Of a stretch of 64,000 nucleotides of DNA, positions 45,274 through 53,068 are shown in pieces. Made by a program: the position numbers and the translations under genes. The stretch comes from Nocardia cyriacigeorgica (GTDB lineage Bacteria; Actinomycetota; Actinomycetes; Mycobacteriales; Mycobacteriaceae). The DNA is taken from NCBI RefSeq assembly GCF_010868145.1, contig NZ_JAAGUY010000025.1, positions 20,911 to 84,910 on the forward strand. The letters run 5' to 3'. How positions within the stretch are numbered: the stretch's first letter is position 1; the number at the start of each line of letters is the position of its first letter. The notes beneath the pieces are model-generated. The model was not told the origin of the DNA. It did no database searches and was given only the letters and a program-made list of their open reading frames with translations.

Positions 45274-46500
45274 GTGCTCGCACCCGAGCGGCGGACCCGC
45301 GCCGACATCATCATCGCGGTCGCGATCGCCCTTGTCCTGGCGATCGCGGCGGTCGTGGTGTGGCTCGGATCCGATGTACGCGGCACCGATTCGGTCACCG
45401 CGGCGACACCGGCGGCCCCTCCGCCCGTGGCGTCGGTGCTGCCCACCGAGCTACGCGAACTCTGGCACGCACCCGACGGGGCGAGCACCGAGGCGCTCAC
45501 CTCGGGTGGTGTGGTGGTCACCGGTGACGGCGGCACGGTCACCGGACGTGATCCCCGCACCGGCGAGGAGCTGTGGCACTACCGGCGCGATATCCCGCTG
45601 TGTGGCGTGCAGTCGCAGTTCGGCACCGTGATCGCGGTGTACCGCGACGATCGCGGATGCAGTCAGACCACTATGCTGCTCGGTGCCGACGGCTCGCGCA
45701 CGGTCGCTCGCAGCAGTTATATGGATTCCTCGATCGCACTCTCGGTGGACGGCACCTATGTGCTGGCGCAGGGGCCGAATCGACTGGAAATGTGGCGCTC
45801 GGATCTGGTGCGCACCCTCGAGTACGGGCACGTCAACGCGAAGGAAATTCCCAAATCCCAGCCGCGCCAGGGGTGTTCGCTGATCTCGGCCGCCTCGAGT
45901 CCGTCCCGCCTCGCCGTGTTGGAGCGCTGCCCCGGCGATGCGGCCAATCGCCTGACGACACTCGATCCGGCTCCCAAGGATTTCCGTACTCCCAAGGAGT
46001 TCGGGTCGCACGTACTGACCGGTCCCGGTGCCGATTCCCCCGACGCTCGAGTGCTCGCGGTGTCGGACAGCAGAATCGTCCTGTACGAACCAGGTGCCAC
46101 CGCACCCGAGCCCACACAACCACGACTGTCGGTATTCGACTCCTCCGGTAATCCCGTGATGGTGCACGAACTTTCGGCGCCGCTGAACGACACCTCGACC
46201 ACCACCGAGATCAGTACGGCGTACATGGTTTTCACCGGCAACAGCCTGATCGCCCTGAACGGCAAAACCTTCGACCCGATGTGGACGGCAGCGGGCGCGC
46301 TCGGCAGCCCGGCGTTGTTCGGCAGTCACATTCTCATGCCCGTCGACGGCGCCATCGTCGAACTCGATCCGGCCACTGGCGCGCATATCACCCGAATCCC
46401 GGTCGAACGCACGGGATATGACGGCTCCCCCATCGCCCTCGGCACGATCGGTGACGTGGTGCTGGAGCACCGTAACGGGCAGATCTTCGCGCTCGGCTGA
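45274..46500 (+). CDS. Membrane-anchored beta-propeller-like protein (Rv3212-like)
   Basis: A 408-residue protein with a short N-terminus, one membrane helix (IIIAVAIALVLAIAAVVVW) and a long extracytoplasmic domain with PQQ/WD-like repeats: GTVTGRDPRTGEELWHYRRD and later SLIALNGKTFDPMWTAAG, VDGAIVELDPATGAHITR. Such 'converted ... during ... to' repeats suggest a PQQ-type propeller of unknown ligand. Two or more Cys residues may pair outside the cell. It occupies the Rv3212 position after rhlE. Start GTG 45274. Confidence 0.78.
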   Translation: MLAPERRTRADIIIAVAIALVLAIAAVVVWLGSDVRGTDSVTAATPAAPPPVASVLPTELRELWHAPDGASTEALTSGGVVVTGDGGTVTGRDPRTGEELWHYRRDIPLCGVQSQFGTVIAVYRDDRGCSQTTMLLGADGSRTVARSSYMDSSIALSVDGTYVLAQGPNRLEMWRSDLVRTLEYGHVNAKEIPKSQPRQGCSLISAASSPSRLAVLERCPGDAANRLTTLDPAPKDFRTPKEFGSHVLTGPGADSPDARVLAVSDSRIVLYEPGATAPEPTQPRLSVFDSSGNPVMVHELSAPLNDTSTTTEISTAYMVFTGNSLIALNGKTFDPMWTAAGALGSPALFGSHILMPVDGAIVELDPATGAHITRIPVERTGYDGSPIALGTIGDVVLEHRNGQIFALG

Positions 46501-46545
46501 GGACACCGCCTGATTCTGTCGGTCCCCGCTGGCACACTCGCCTGT

Positions 46546-46677
46546 ATGAGCCGGGAGACACGATCACAGCGCACCATCATCGCGTCGGCCGGCGGCTACG
46601 GCACCAACAGTGTGAACTACCCGAATTACGGGCTCACCCCGTACGGGCGCGCCCGGCTCGGTCGAGGTGGCTCATGA
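46546..46677 (+). CDS. Possible 43-residue ORF coupled to the phosphatase gene
   Basis: ATG 46546 opens a 43-codon frame: MSRETRSQRTIIASAGGYGT, then a Tyr/Asn/Gly-rich part (NYPNYGLTPYGRARLGRGGS). About four fifths of codons end in G or C, and the stop overlaps the next gene's ATG (ATGATGA context). No ribosome-binding site is seen and no family is recognised. It fills the 173-bp interval between the propeller-like gene and the phosphatase; it may be real or a leader. Confidence 0.35.
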   Translation: MSRETRSQRTIIASAGGYGTNSVNYPNYGLTPYGRARLGRGGS

Positions 46678-47294
46678 TGGACCCCATGTCCGATCTCGAG
46701 CACGCCCGGCTGGTACTCCTGCGCCACGGCGAGACCACATGGTCGTCACAGCGACGGCACACCGGAAACACCGATCTGCCACTCACCGAACTCGGCGAAC
46801 AGCAGGCGCTGGCCGCGCAGCCGTTGCTCGCGGGGTTGAAGCTGCGCGACCCACTGGTATTCACCAGCCCACGCACACGCGCGCGGCACACCGCCGAACT
46901 GGCCGGGCTCGGCGAAGCCGTCATCGACGACGATCTCACCGAATGGGATTACGGCGACTACGAGGGCCGCACCACCGCACAGATCCGGGAGACCGCACCG
47001 GGCTGGACCATCTGGACCGGCACGGTCCCCGGCGGGGAATCCGCCGAACAGGTCACCATGCGCGCCGATCGAGTGCTGGCGCGCGTGGAGCCGCGATTGC
47101 CCGAACACGACGTGGTGCTGGTCGGGCACGGACATTTCTCCCGGGCTCTCATCGCCCGCTGGTGCGAGTTCGATATCCGTGAGGGCAGGCGGTTCGCCAT
47201 GTCGACGGGCGCGGTCAGCGTTCTCGGCTACGACCACGGCGCCCGTACCGTCCGTGCCCACAACCTCGTCCCCATCGAGGGAGCCGGCCGGTGA
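46674..47294 (+). CDS. Histidine phosphatase superfamily acid phosphatase (Rv3214-like)
   Basis: A 206-residue phosphoglycerate mutase-fold enzyme. VLLRHGETTWS (residues about 14-24) holds the phosphorylated His, and TSPRTRARHTAELAG, LTEWDYGDYEG (acid/base Glu) and VLVGHGHFSRALIAR (second His) complete the site. The M. tuberculosis counterpart behaves as an acid phosphatase rather than a mutase. Possible starts are 46674, 46677 and 46686. It overlaps the GNAT gene by 4 bp, so the genes to endonuclease V form one coupled operon. Confidence 0.87.
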   Translation: MMDPMSDLEHARLVLLRHGETTWSSQRRHTGNTDLPLTELGEQQALAAQPLLAGLKLRDPLVFTSPRTRARHTAELAGLGEAVIDDDLTEWDYGDYEGRTTAQIRETAPGWTIWTGTVPGGESAEQVTMRADRVLARVEPRLPEHDVVLVGHGHFSRALIARWCEFDIREGRRFAMSTGAVSVLGYDHGARTVRAHNLVPIEGAGR

Positions 47295-47782
47295 CCGGAC
47301 CCGATGCCGCCGTCCGCCGCGCCGTCCCCGAGGATGTGCCCGCCCTGGTGGAACTCGTCTACGACCTCGCCGAATACGAGAAGGCCAGGCAGGAGTGCAC
47401 GCTCACCGCCGAGCAGCTGCACGCCGCGCTGTTCGGCCCGGCACCGGCGCTGTTCGCCCACGTCGCCACCGTGGACAGCGCGGTGGCCGGATGCGCGATC
47501 TGGTTTCTGAACTACTCCACCTGGGACGGCGTGCACGGCATCTACCTGGAGGATCTCTACGTCAGGCCGGAAACCCGCGGCACCGGCCTCGGTAAAGCGC
47601 TGATCGCGGCGCTGGCCGAGGAGGCCGTCCGCAACGGCTACAGCCGCGTCTCGTGGTCGGTGCTCACCTGGAATACCCCGTCCATCGACTTCTACGAAGC
47701 CATGGGCGCCGACGTGCAGGACGACTGGGTGGGCTACCGGCTGTCGGGGGCGGCGCTGACCGCGCTGGCGGGTGGCCGGTGA
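47291..47782 (+). CDS. GNAT family N-acetyltransferase
   Basis: A 163-residue acetyltransferase. The acetyl-CoA-binding motif A reads YLEDLYVRPETRGTGLGKALIAALAEEA (residues about 83-110), followed by SWSVLTWNTPSIDFYEAMGA, as in diamine N-acetyltransferase-like members. The substrate may be a polyamine or thialysine but is untested. GTG 47291 overlaps the phosphatase stop and its own stop overlaps the endonuclease V start. Confidence 0.9.
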   Translation: MTGPDAAVRRAVPEDVPALVELVYDLAEYEKARQECTLTAEQLHAALFGPAPALFAHVATVDSAVAGCAIWFLNYSTWDGVHGIYLEDLYVRPETRGTGLGKALIAALAEEAVRNGYSRVSWSVLTWNTPSIDFYEAMGADVQDDWVGYRLSGAALTALAGGR

Positions 47783-48462
47783 AGGAGCTGTCGCTACCGG
47801 ACCGCTGGCCGGTCACCGAGACCGAAGCAGTGGCGATGCAGGACGAACTACGTCCGCTGGTCCGCACCGTGAACCCGCGGCCGCCGGAGTTCGCCACCAT
47901 CGCCGGGCTCGACTCCGCCTATCACGACGACGGCACCGTCGCCGCCGCGATCGTCGTCGTGGACGCGTCGACCCTCGGCACCGTGGAGAGCACCGTCGCG
48001 TACGGAACCACCGCATTCCCCTACATTCCCGGCCTGCTCTCGTTTCGGGAGATGCCGACAACGATCACCGCGATCGAACAACTCGACATCACCCCGGATC
48101 TCCTGGTCTGCGACGCACAGGGTTTGGCTCATCCGCGGCGGTTCGGGTTCGCCTGCCATGTGGGCATCGTGACCGGACTCCCGACGATCGGCGTCGCCAA
48201 ATCCGCGTGGGGCGAGTGCCCGGAGCCCGGCCCCGAGCGCGGCGCACATACCGACATCACCATCGACGGCGATGTGGTCGGCCGCGTACTGCGTACCCGC
48301 GCCGGGGTGAAGCCGGTGTTCGTCTCGGTCGGTCACCTCATCGACCTGGACACCGCATGCGCCCAGGTGCTCGCGCTCACGCCGCAGTATCGACTACCGG
48401 AGACCACCCGGCGCGCCGACCACCTGTGCCGTCAGGCCTTGCGGGAGGCGAGCGCCCGCTGA
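47779..48462 (+). CDS. nfi: Endonuclease V (deoxyinosine-specific)
   Basis: A 227-residue repair nuclease that cuts the second phosphodiester 3' of deoxyinosine. Visible motifs: AGLDSAYHDDGTVAAAIVVVD (catalytic Asp), YIPGLLSFREMP (Glu and damage-recognition wedge), LLVCDAQGLAHPRRFGFACH (second Asp) and PTIGVAKSAW. GTG 47779 overlaps the GNAT stop (GTGA); the longer frame to 47653 overlaps GNAT. Not a usual member of the mycobacterial neighbourhood as recalled, so it may be an added gene. Confidence 0.93.
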   Translation: MKELSLPDRWPVTETEAVAMQDELRPLVRTVNPRPPEFATIAGLDSAYHDDGTVAAAIVVVDASTLGTVESTVAYGTTAFPYIPGLLSFREMPTTITAIEQLDITPDLLVCDAQGLAHPRRFGFACHVGIVTGLPTIGVAKSAWGECPEPGPERGAHTDITIDGDVVGRVLRTRAGVKPVFVSVGHLIDLDTACAQVLALTPQYRLPETTRRADHLCRQALREASAR

Positions 48463-48466
48463 GGCC

Positions 48467-48883
48467 TCAGTCGGTGTCGATCCCGTATTCGCGCGCCATC
48501 CAGCGGCTGGTGGCCGGGGTGAACAGCAGGATCAGCGCACCGACCACCACCACGCCGAGCAGGGCGCCGTAGAACGGTTGATGTGAATCGGTCAGCAGCG
48601 ACCACACCACCGGCAACAGCAGCAACTGCGCGATCACCGCGATGGCCCGCCCCCACCGATGCCCGAGCAGCAAACCGATCCCCGCCGCGAGCACCGCGCC
48701 ACCGAGAATCACGAACCACGCGGCGGTGCCGTATCCGCTGGCCTGGCTCTGGTCGTGCCCGAGCAGGCCGCGCACCACCAGCACGATCGCCACCGTCACG
48801 GCGACGGCGCCTTCCAATGCCACCAGTCCACCGGCACCACGCACCGTGCCCGGCACCGTTCCGACGTCATCTCGCTCAGCCAC
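48467..48883 (-). CDS. Small integral membrane protein (Rv3217c-like)
   Basis: A 138-residue protein with about four hydrophobic helices (LVALEGAVAVTVAIVLVVRGLL; AAWFVILGGAVLAAGIGLLLG; AIAVIAQLLLLPVVWSLL; YGALLGVVVVGALILLFTPA). The function is unknown. It lies convergent with the endonuclease V gene (4-bp gap) and divergent from the lipid kinase gene, as at Rv3217c-Rv3218. Confidence 0.75.
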   Translation of the reverse strand: MAERDDVGTVPGTVRGAGGLVALEGAVAVTVAIVLVVRGLLGHDQSQASGYGTAAWFVILGGAVLAAGIGLLLGHRWGRAIAVIAQLLLLPVVWSLLTDSHQPFYGALLGVVVVGALILLFTPATSRWMAREYGIDTD

Positions 48884-48959
48884 CCGACCAGGGTAGGTCG
48901 CGGGCCGCGCGGCCGTGGCATCGGCCGAGCCGGTAACCCGGCTGAATTAAGGTGCGTAG

Positions 48960-49904
48960 GTGCGGACGTTGTTGATCGTGAATCCGAATGCCACCTCTAC
49001 CACCGCGGCCACCAGGGATCTGCTGGCCCACGCGCTGGAGAGCCGGACACAATTGACCGTCGCCCATACCCAGCATCGAGGACATGCCGCGGAACTGGCC
49101 CAGTGGGCCGCGACCAACGAGATGGACCTGATCGTTGTGCATGGCGGCGACGGCACCGTCAACGAAACGATCAACGGATTCCTCCCGCTGCCCCAGGTCG
49201 ACGACGGACAGGTGTGGCGTCCGCGACTCGGCGTGATTCCCGGCGGATCCGCCAACGTGTTCGCCCGCGCACTCGGCCTCAAACCGGATCCGGTCGCGGC
49301 CACCAATCAGCTCATCGATCTGCTGTCGGTGAATGACGATCGCCGCATCGGGCTCGGCATCGCCGATGATCGCTGGTTCTGCTTCAGCGCTGGGGTTGGC
49401 CTGGATGCCGATGTCTGCGAGGCCATCGACGCCAGCCGCGCCAAGGGCCACGCCGCCACACCGGTGCGCTATCTGGCGACCACGGTGCGCCAGTTCTTCC
49501 GGGCCAAGCGGCATCAGCCCGCGGCCACCGTGACCGTGCCGGGACACAAACCCGTCGAGGGCGTGCGCTACGCGTTCGTGACGAACACCAGCCCGTGGAC
49601 CTTCCTGAACTCCACTCCCGTGCGCACCAACCCCGGCACCGCCTTCGAAACCGGGCTCGGTGTGTTCGCCATGCGGTCGATGGCAGTGCTGCCTACATTG
49701 CGGCTGGCCGGCCAACTTCTGGCACCGAGCGGAAACCCGAAGTCACGCAAATTGTTTCGCGAGGACGACGTCGCCACAGTGCGAATCGAGACCGATCAGG
49801 AGATCGGCCTGCAAATCGATGGCGACTTTATCGGCAAACGCAACGTGGTGGATTTCACCGTGGTCCCCGACGTCCTGGAAGTCGTCGCGCCGCGCCCGTC
49901 CTGA
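48960..49904 (+). CDS. Diacylglycerol/lipid kinase family protein
   Basis: A 314-residue DAGK catalytic-domain protein. LLIVNPNATSTTAATRD is the N-terminal motif, IVVHGGDGTVNETINGFL is the ATP-binding GGDGT loop, and GVIPGGSANVFARALGL is the phosphate-binding GGSAN loop. The C-terminal beta-rich domain ends IGLQIDGDFIGKRNVVDFTV. It is likely to phosphorylate diacylglycerol or a related lipid at the inner membrane face. GTG 48960 is the first codon of the conserved strand. Confidence 0.88.
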   Translation: MRTLLIVNPNATSTTAATRDLLAHALESRTQLTVAHTQHRGHAAELAQWAATNEMDLIVVHGGDGTVNETINGFLPLPQVDDGQVWRPRLGVIPGGSANVFARALGLKPDPVAATNQLIDLLSVNDDRRIGLGIADDRWFCFSAGVGLDADVCEAIDASRAKGHAATPVRYLATTVRQFFRAKRHQPAATVTVPGHKPVEGVRYAFVTNTSPWTFLNSTPVRTNPGTAFETGLGVFAMRSMAVLPTLRLAGQLLAPSGNPKSRKLFREDDVATVRIETDQEIGLQIDGDFIGKRNVVDFTVVPDVLEVVAPRPS

Positions 49905-50049
49905 GACTCGCCGGGGTGAAAAACATCGCTGTTGTGCTGCGAAAACCCGGCGGAGCGAGTACAAAGGACCGGGCAGGCCCCCCTTGCGGGACCTTCAGAG
50001 CGTGAGCTTCCCCACGGTGCACCAGATACCTATTGACATCTACGGTGTT

Positions 50050-50065
50050 CGTGAAAGCATTCACA
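50050..50065. promoter_or_regulatory. CRP-type site upstream of whiB1
   Basis: CGTGA-AAGCAT-TCACA matches the TGTGA-N6-TCACA consensus with one mismatch, 90 bp before the whiB1 ATG. M. tuberculosis whiB1 is known to be controlled by the cAMP receptor protein Rv3676, so a conserved CRP site is likely. The remaining 49905-50154 interval contains no gene. Confidence 0.65.
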
Positions 50066-50154
50066 AGCAACCGTGCGGAAATCTTCAGGTCGCACAAGTG
50101 AACGATCCACAAACCATCGGCGCCTTTTGTGGCGCCCAGTAAAGGAGCAGAGGA

Positions 50155-50409
50155 ATGGACTGGCGCCACAAGGCCATCTGTCGCGACGAGGATCCCGAAC
50201 TGTTCTTCCCGGTGGGTAACAGTGGTCCGGCGCTCGCGCAGATTGCCGATGCCAAGCTGGTCTGCGCTCGCTGCCCCGTCACCGCCGACTGCCTGTCGTG
50301 GGCCCTGAAGTCCGGACAGGATGCCGGTGTGTGGGGAGGCATGAGCGAGGACGAGCGTCGGGCGCTCAAGCGTCGCAACGCGCGCACCCGCACCCGCACG
50401 GTCGTCTGA
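50155..50409 (+). CDS. whiB1: WhiB1 iron-sulfur transcription factor
   Basis: An 84-residue Wbl protein. Cys9, Cys37, Cys40 and Cys46 (AICRDED; LVCARCPVTADC) ligate a nitric-oxide-sensitive [4Fe-4S] cluster. GVWGGMSEDERR is the beta-turn that contacts sigma-A region 4, and the basic tail KRRNARTRTRT binds DNA. WhiB1 is essential in M. tuberculosis and responds to NO. That is notable here because nitrate respiration in the same region can generate NO. ATG 50155 follows GGAGCAGAGG. Confidence 0.96.
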   Translation: MDWRHKAICRDEDPELFFPVGNSGPALAQIADAKLVCARCPVTADCLSWALKSGQDAGVWGGMSEDERRALKRRNARTRTRTVV

Positions 50410-50426
50410 CCGAACAGGTCAGACGA

Positions 50427-50499
50427 GCGATTCCGGCCCCAGCCCGGACCGGAATCGCATGTGGCCCGGCACCCATCGAGGTGCCGGGCTTGTTGTTTT
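50427..50499 (+). terminator. Double hairpin terminator after whiB1
   Basis: GCGATTCCGG (50427-50436) pairs with CCGGAATCGC (50449-50458). A second 10-bp stem GCCCGGCACC/GGTGCCGGGC (50464-50473, 50480-50489) is followed by a T-rich tail (TTGTTGTTTTC). It lies between convergent whiB1 and pdtaS. Confidence 0.8.
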
Positions 50500-50511
50500 C
50501 CCGGGTGAGAA

Positions 50512-52026
50512 CTACCGCCCTGAGCGACGGCCAAGAGGAACCCGCAGCACCGCGTCGGTACCGATGTCGGCGCCGGGATGCAGGCCGATGGAGCCGCCGA
50601 GCTCCGCTGTCACCAGCGTGCGCACGATCTGCAGACCGAGGCGGTCGGAGGACTCGAGACTGAACCCGGCGGGCAGACCGCGACCGTCGTCGCTGATGAT
50701 CACATCCAGCCAGCGCGCCGACCGCTCCGAACGAATCGTCACCGTCCCGTTCTCGCCGGCGTCGAAGGCGTGCTCGATGGCGTTCTGCACCAGCTCGGTC
50801 AGCACCATCACCAGCGGCGTCGCCCGTTCGGCGGAGAACACACCGAGCGAACCCGCCCGGCGCACCTTGATCCGCGCGGTGTGCACGGTCGCGACATCGG
50901 CCATGATCGGCAGCAGCCGATCCACCACTTCGTCGAGGTCGACCTCTTCGTCCACCGACATCGACAGCATCTCGTGCACCGAGGCGATGGACGTGACGCG
51001 GCGGACCGATTCGGTCAGCGCGACCTGCGCCTCCTCGTTCTCCGTACGCCTGGCCTGCAAACGCAGCAGCGCGGCCACGGTTTGCAGATTGTTCTTCACC
51101 CGATGATGGATCTCCCGGATGGTCGCGTCCTTGCTCAGCAGCGCGCGGTCGCGGCGCTTGACCTCGGTGACGTCACGGACCAGCACCGCGGCACCGGCCA
51201 GTTCACCATGCGGGCGCAGCACCAGCGTGCGCAGCAGCACCGTCGCACTCCTTGCCTCGACCTCCATCCGGCGACCGGTCCGCCCGGCCAGCGCCGCCTG
51301 GATATCGCCGACCACTTCCTGTGCGTCGAACGGATCGGTGATGAGCGAGCGGGTGGTGACGGCCAGATCCTGCCCGGCAAGATCGGCCTGCAACCCCATC
51401 CGGTGATACGCCGACAGCGCATTGGGGCTGGCGTAGGTGACGATGCCCTCGGTGTCGAGCCGGATGAAACCGTCGCCCGCGCGCGGACTGGAATGGGTGG
51501 CGGCGCGATCCTCGGTGGTCGGGAAGGTGCCGTCGGCGATCATCTGGCACAGATCGTCGGCGCATGCCATGTAGGCGATCTCCAGGGTGCTGCGCACCTT
51601 GGACCGCTGTAGATCGGTATCGCGGCTGAGCACCGCGATCACATCGTCACCGCAGCGCACCGGGATGGCTTCGCGGATGGCGTGCACCGGGTGCGGGTGG
51701 TACACGCCCTTGGCGTCGGACTCCCCGTCGGTCCGCACGATCTGCCCGGTGGTCAAGGCGTCGAACACCTGCGGATGCTCGGCCCGCAAGGCCTGGGTGC
51801 CGACGAGATCCTCGTAATGCACGGTCGGCGCGGTGGTGGGCCGGCACTGGGCCACGCACACGATATCGGCACCGTCGGTGACCGGTCCCGCCCCGACCCA
51901 CAGCAGCAGATCGGCGAAGGACAGATCAGCGAGCAGCTGCCAATCGCCCACCACTCGTTGCAGATGATCCACGGCGACGCCGGGGAGGTCGGTGTGCTCG
52001 GCCAGCAGCTCGCTCAGTGTCGCCAT
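50512..52026 (-). CDS. pdtaS: Cytosolic sensor histidine kinase PdtaS
   Basis: A 504-residue soluble kinase. The N-terminal GAF domain (residues about 1-170) and PAS domain (about 180-290: FIRLDTEGIVTYASPNALSAYHRMG) are followed by a HisKA_2-type dimerisation segment, EIHHRVKNNLQTVAALLRLQ, where the first HH carries the phosphorylated His. The HATPase domain shows VLTELVQNAIEHAF, ISDDGRGLP and LGLQIVRTLV. PdtaS phosphorylates the antiterminator PdtaR; M. tuberculosis Rv3220c responds to copper, NO and other signals. No membrane helix is present. Confidence 0.93.
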   Translation of the reverse strand: MATLSELLAEHTDLPGVAVDHLQRVVGDWQLLADLSFADLLLWVGAGPVTDGADIVCVAQCRPTTAPTVHYEDLVGTQALRAEHPQVFDALTTGQIVRTDGESDAKGVYHPHPVHAIREAIPVRCGDDVIAVLSRDTDLQRSKVRSTLEIAYMACADDLCQMIADGTFPTTEDRAATHSSPRAGDGFIRLDTEGIVTYASPNALSAYHRMGLQADLAGQDLAVTTRSLITDPFDAQEVVGDIQAALAGRTGRRMEVEARSATVLLRTLVLRPHGELAGAAVLVRDVTEVKRRDRALLSKDATIREIHHRVKNNLQTVAALLRLQARRTENEEAQVALTESVRRVTSIASVHEMLSMSVDEEVDLDEVVDRLLPIMADVATVHTARIKVRRAGSLGVFSAERATPLVMVLTELVQNAIEHAFDAGENGTVTIRSERSARWLDVIISDDGRGLPAGFSLESSDRLGLQIVRTLVTAELGGSIGLHPGADIGTDAVLRVPLGRRSGR

Positions 52027-52061
52027 GATCGGTCAGTCGCTTCGATTCCGGCTCGCGCCAC

Positions 52062-52277
52062 TCAGGAGATGACGGCGATCAGATCGCCCTGTTGGAGCAC
52101 CTGGCCAGGAGTGACCGCGATCGAGGTGACCTCGCCGCCGATCTCGGTGATCACCGGGATCTCCATCTTCATCGACTCGAGCAGCACCAGTGTCTGGTCG
52201 TGCGCGACCTGATCGCCGACCGCGACCTCCACGGTCAGCACGGTCGAGACCATCTCCGCACGCACTTCCTCAGCCAT
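52062..52277 (-). CDS. Small biotin/lipoyl attachment protein (TB7.3-like)
   Basis: A 71-residue protein that is just a biotinyl domain: VEVAVGDQVAHDQTLVLLES followed by MKMEIPV, whose Lys in ESMKM is the biotinylation site, then VTPGQVLQQGDLIAVI. ATG 52277 is used; the longer open frame to 52589 passes through the bL37 region on the other strand. It is the equivalent of Rv3221c. The partner carboxylase is unknown. It lies 35 bp upstream of pdtaS on the same strand. Confidence 0.92.
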   Translation of the reverse strand: MAEEVRAEMVSTVLTVEVAVGDQVAHDQTLVLLESMKMEIPVITEIGGEVTSIAVTPGQVLQQGDLIAVIS

Positions 52278-52421
52278 GACACCCCGTTCACTGTGTTGTA
52301 TGGGTCGCCACCGTCGGCGGCAGGTCCCGCTGAGGGTATAGCCAATCACACCCGGCCACGACCTCTCGCCGAGGAATGCCCCCAGCCGTTGCCGGGCTGG
52401 TGTGCGGTAGATTGGCACCGG

Positions 52422-52496
52422 CCCCGCGCAGGCGGGGAGGACGTGTTCCCCGCGTAGGCGGGGATGATCCGAGCCCTGCGCATGCGGGGGTGATCC
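52422..52496 (+). repeat. Three tandem CRISPR I-E-like hairpins, 26-bp period, before bL37
   Basis: Three GC-rich palindromic cores start at 52422, 52448 and 52474, exactly 26 bp apart. The middle unit, 52443-52471, reads like an intact 29-bp type I-E CRISPR repeat (GTGTTCCCCGCGTAGGCGGG and on to GATGATCCG). The flanking units are degenerate (CCCCGCGCAGGCGGGG; CCCTGCGCATGCGGGG). There are no spacers and no cas genes in the window, so this is not an array. The last unit ends 11 bp before the bL37 ATG. Confidence 0.75.
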
Positions 52497-52507
52497 GGGA
52501 GGTACCG

Positions 52508-52582
52508 ATGGGTAAACGTGGCCGTAAGAAGCGCAGCCGCAAGGGCAACGCCGCCAATCACGGCAAGCGTCCGAACGCCTGA
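52508..52582 (+). CDS. Ribosomal protein bL37 (24 residues)
   Basis: A 24-residue, strongly basic protein: MGKRGRKKRSRKGNAANHGK, ending RPNA. This closely resembles bL37, the tiny large-subunit protein seen in the M. smegmatis ribosome structure, whose recalled sequence also begins with KRGRKKR and ends NHGKRPN. GGGAGG precedes ATG 52508. The leader contains three CRISPR-like hairpins. It sits between the TB7.3-like gene and rshA. The short length means automatic pipelines often miss it. Confidence 0.85.
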   Translation: MGKRGRKKRSRKGNAANHGKRPNA

Positions 52583-52704
52583 GTCGCATTCGGCACAGCT
52601 CGAGTCAGGGCCAGGAGGCGGCAGTGCAGCGTCACCGTATAGGGCCCGATCAGGCTGAGTTCGATGCAGCGTGAGCGCTTGATCGGTCGTCGACCGATAG
52701 AGAC

Positions 52705-52743
52705 GGGGGGCACGTCACTTCCTGATGGAAGGACGTGCCGCCC
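52705..52743. terminator. Strong hairpin between convergent bL37 and rshA
   Basis: GGGGGGCACGTC (52705-52716) pairs with GACGTGCCGCCC (52732-52743, one mismatch), with inner CTTCC-TGAT-GGAAG. A T-rich tail (GTTTCGGTTTCC) follows on the plus strand. A second small palindrome, ATCGGTC-GTC-GACCGAT, lies at 52682-52698. Confidence 0.7.
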
Positions 52744-52768
52744 GTTTCGGTTTCCGGTGCCGGACCGC

Positions 52769-53068
52769 TCAGGACTCCGCCGACTCGATGCGGGTGGACT
52801 CCTGCCGGATCGTCACCGAGCGGCGAATCTCCACCGTGAGCCGCTCCCGCAATGAATCGGGGGCGCGGTCGCCGCCGCATTTGCGACTGAGCAGGCCCTT
52901 GAGCTTCTCCTCGATGCCGTAGGCCTCGATGCAGGGCGCGCAATGGTCCATATGGTGCTGCAGCCGCGCCCGGGTCGAATCGTCGCATTCGCCGTCGAGC
53001 ATCAGCCACACATCGGCGAGCACCGCCGTGCAGTCGAGCTCCATATCGGGATCGTGCTCGGCGCTCAC
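52769..53068 (-). CDS. rshA: Zinc-binding anti-sigma factor RshA
   Basis: A 99-residue redox-sensing anti-sigma factor. The ZAS motif H-x3-C-x2-C is present as HMDHCAPC, preceded by LQHH. Oxidation of these Cys residues releases SigH. The remaining sequence is helical and charged, ending SVTIRQESTRIESAES. Its start overlaps the sigH stop by 4 bp, so the two are translationally coupled, as in mycobacteria. Confidence 0.93.
   Translation of the reverse strand: MSAEHDPDMELDCTAVLADVWLMLDGECDDSTRARLQHHMDHCAPCIEAYGIEEKLKGLLSRKCGGDRAPDSLRERLTVEIRRSVTIRQESTRIESAES

Noticed and set aside
52422..52496. CRISPR array
   Set aside because: Although the middle unit looks like a type I-E repeat, the unit spacing is 26 bp instead of about 61 bp, there are no spacers and no cas genes.
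52278..52589. Longer minus-strand frame joining TB7.3-like protein and CRISPR-like hairpins
   Set aside because: Runs antisense through bL37 and its hairpins; the biotinyl domain starts properly at ATG 52277. The extra peptide is the familiar false translation of CRISPR-like repeats.
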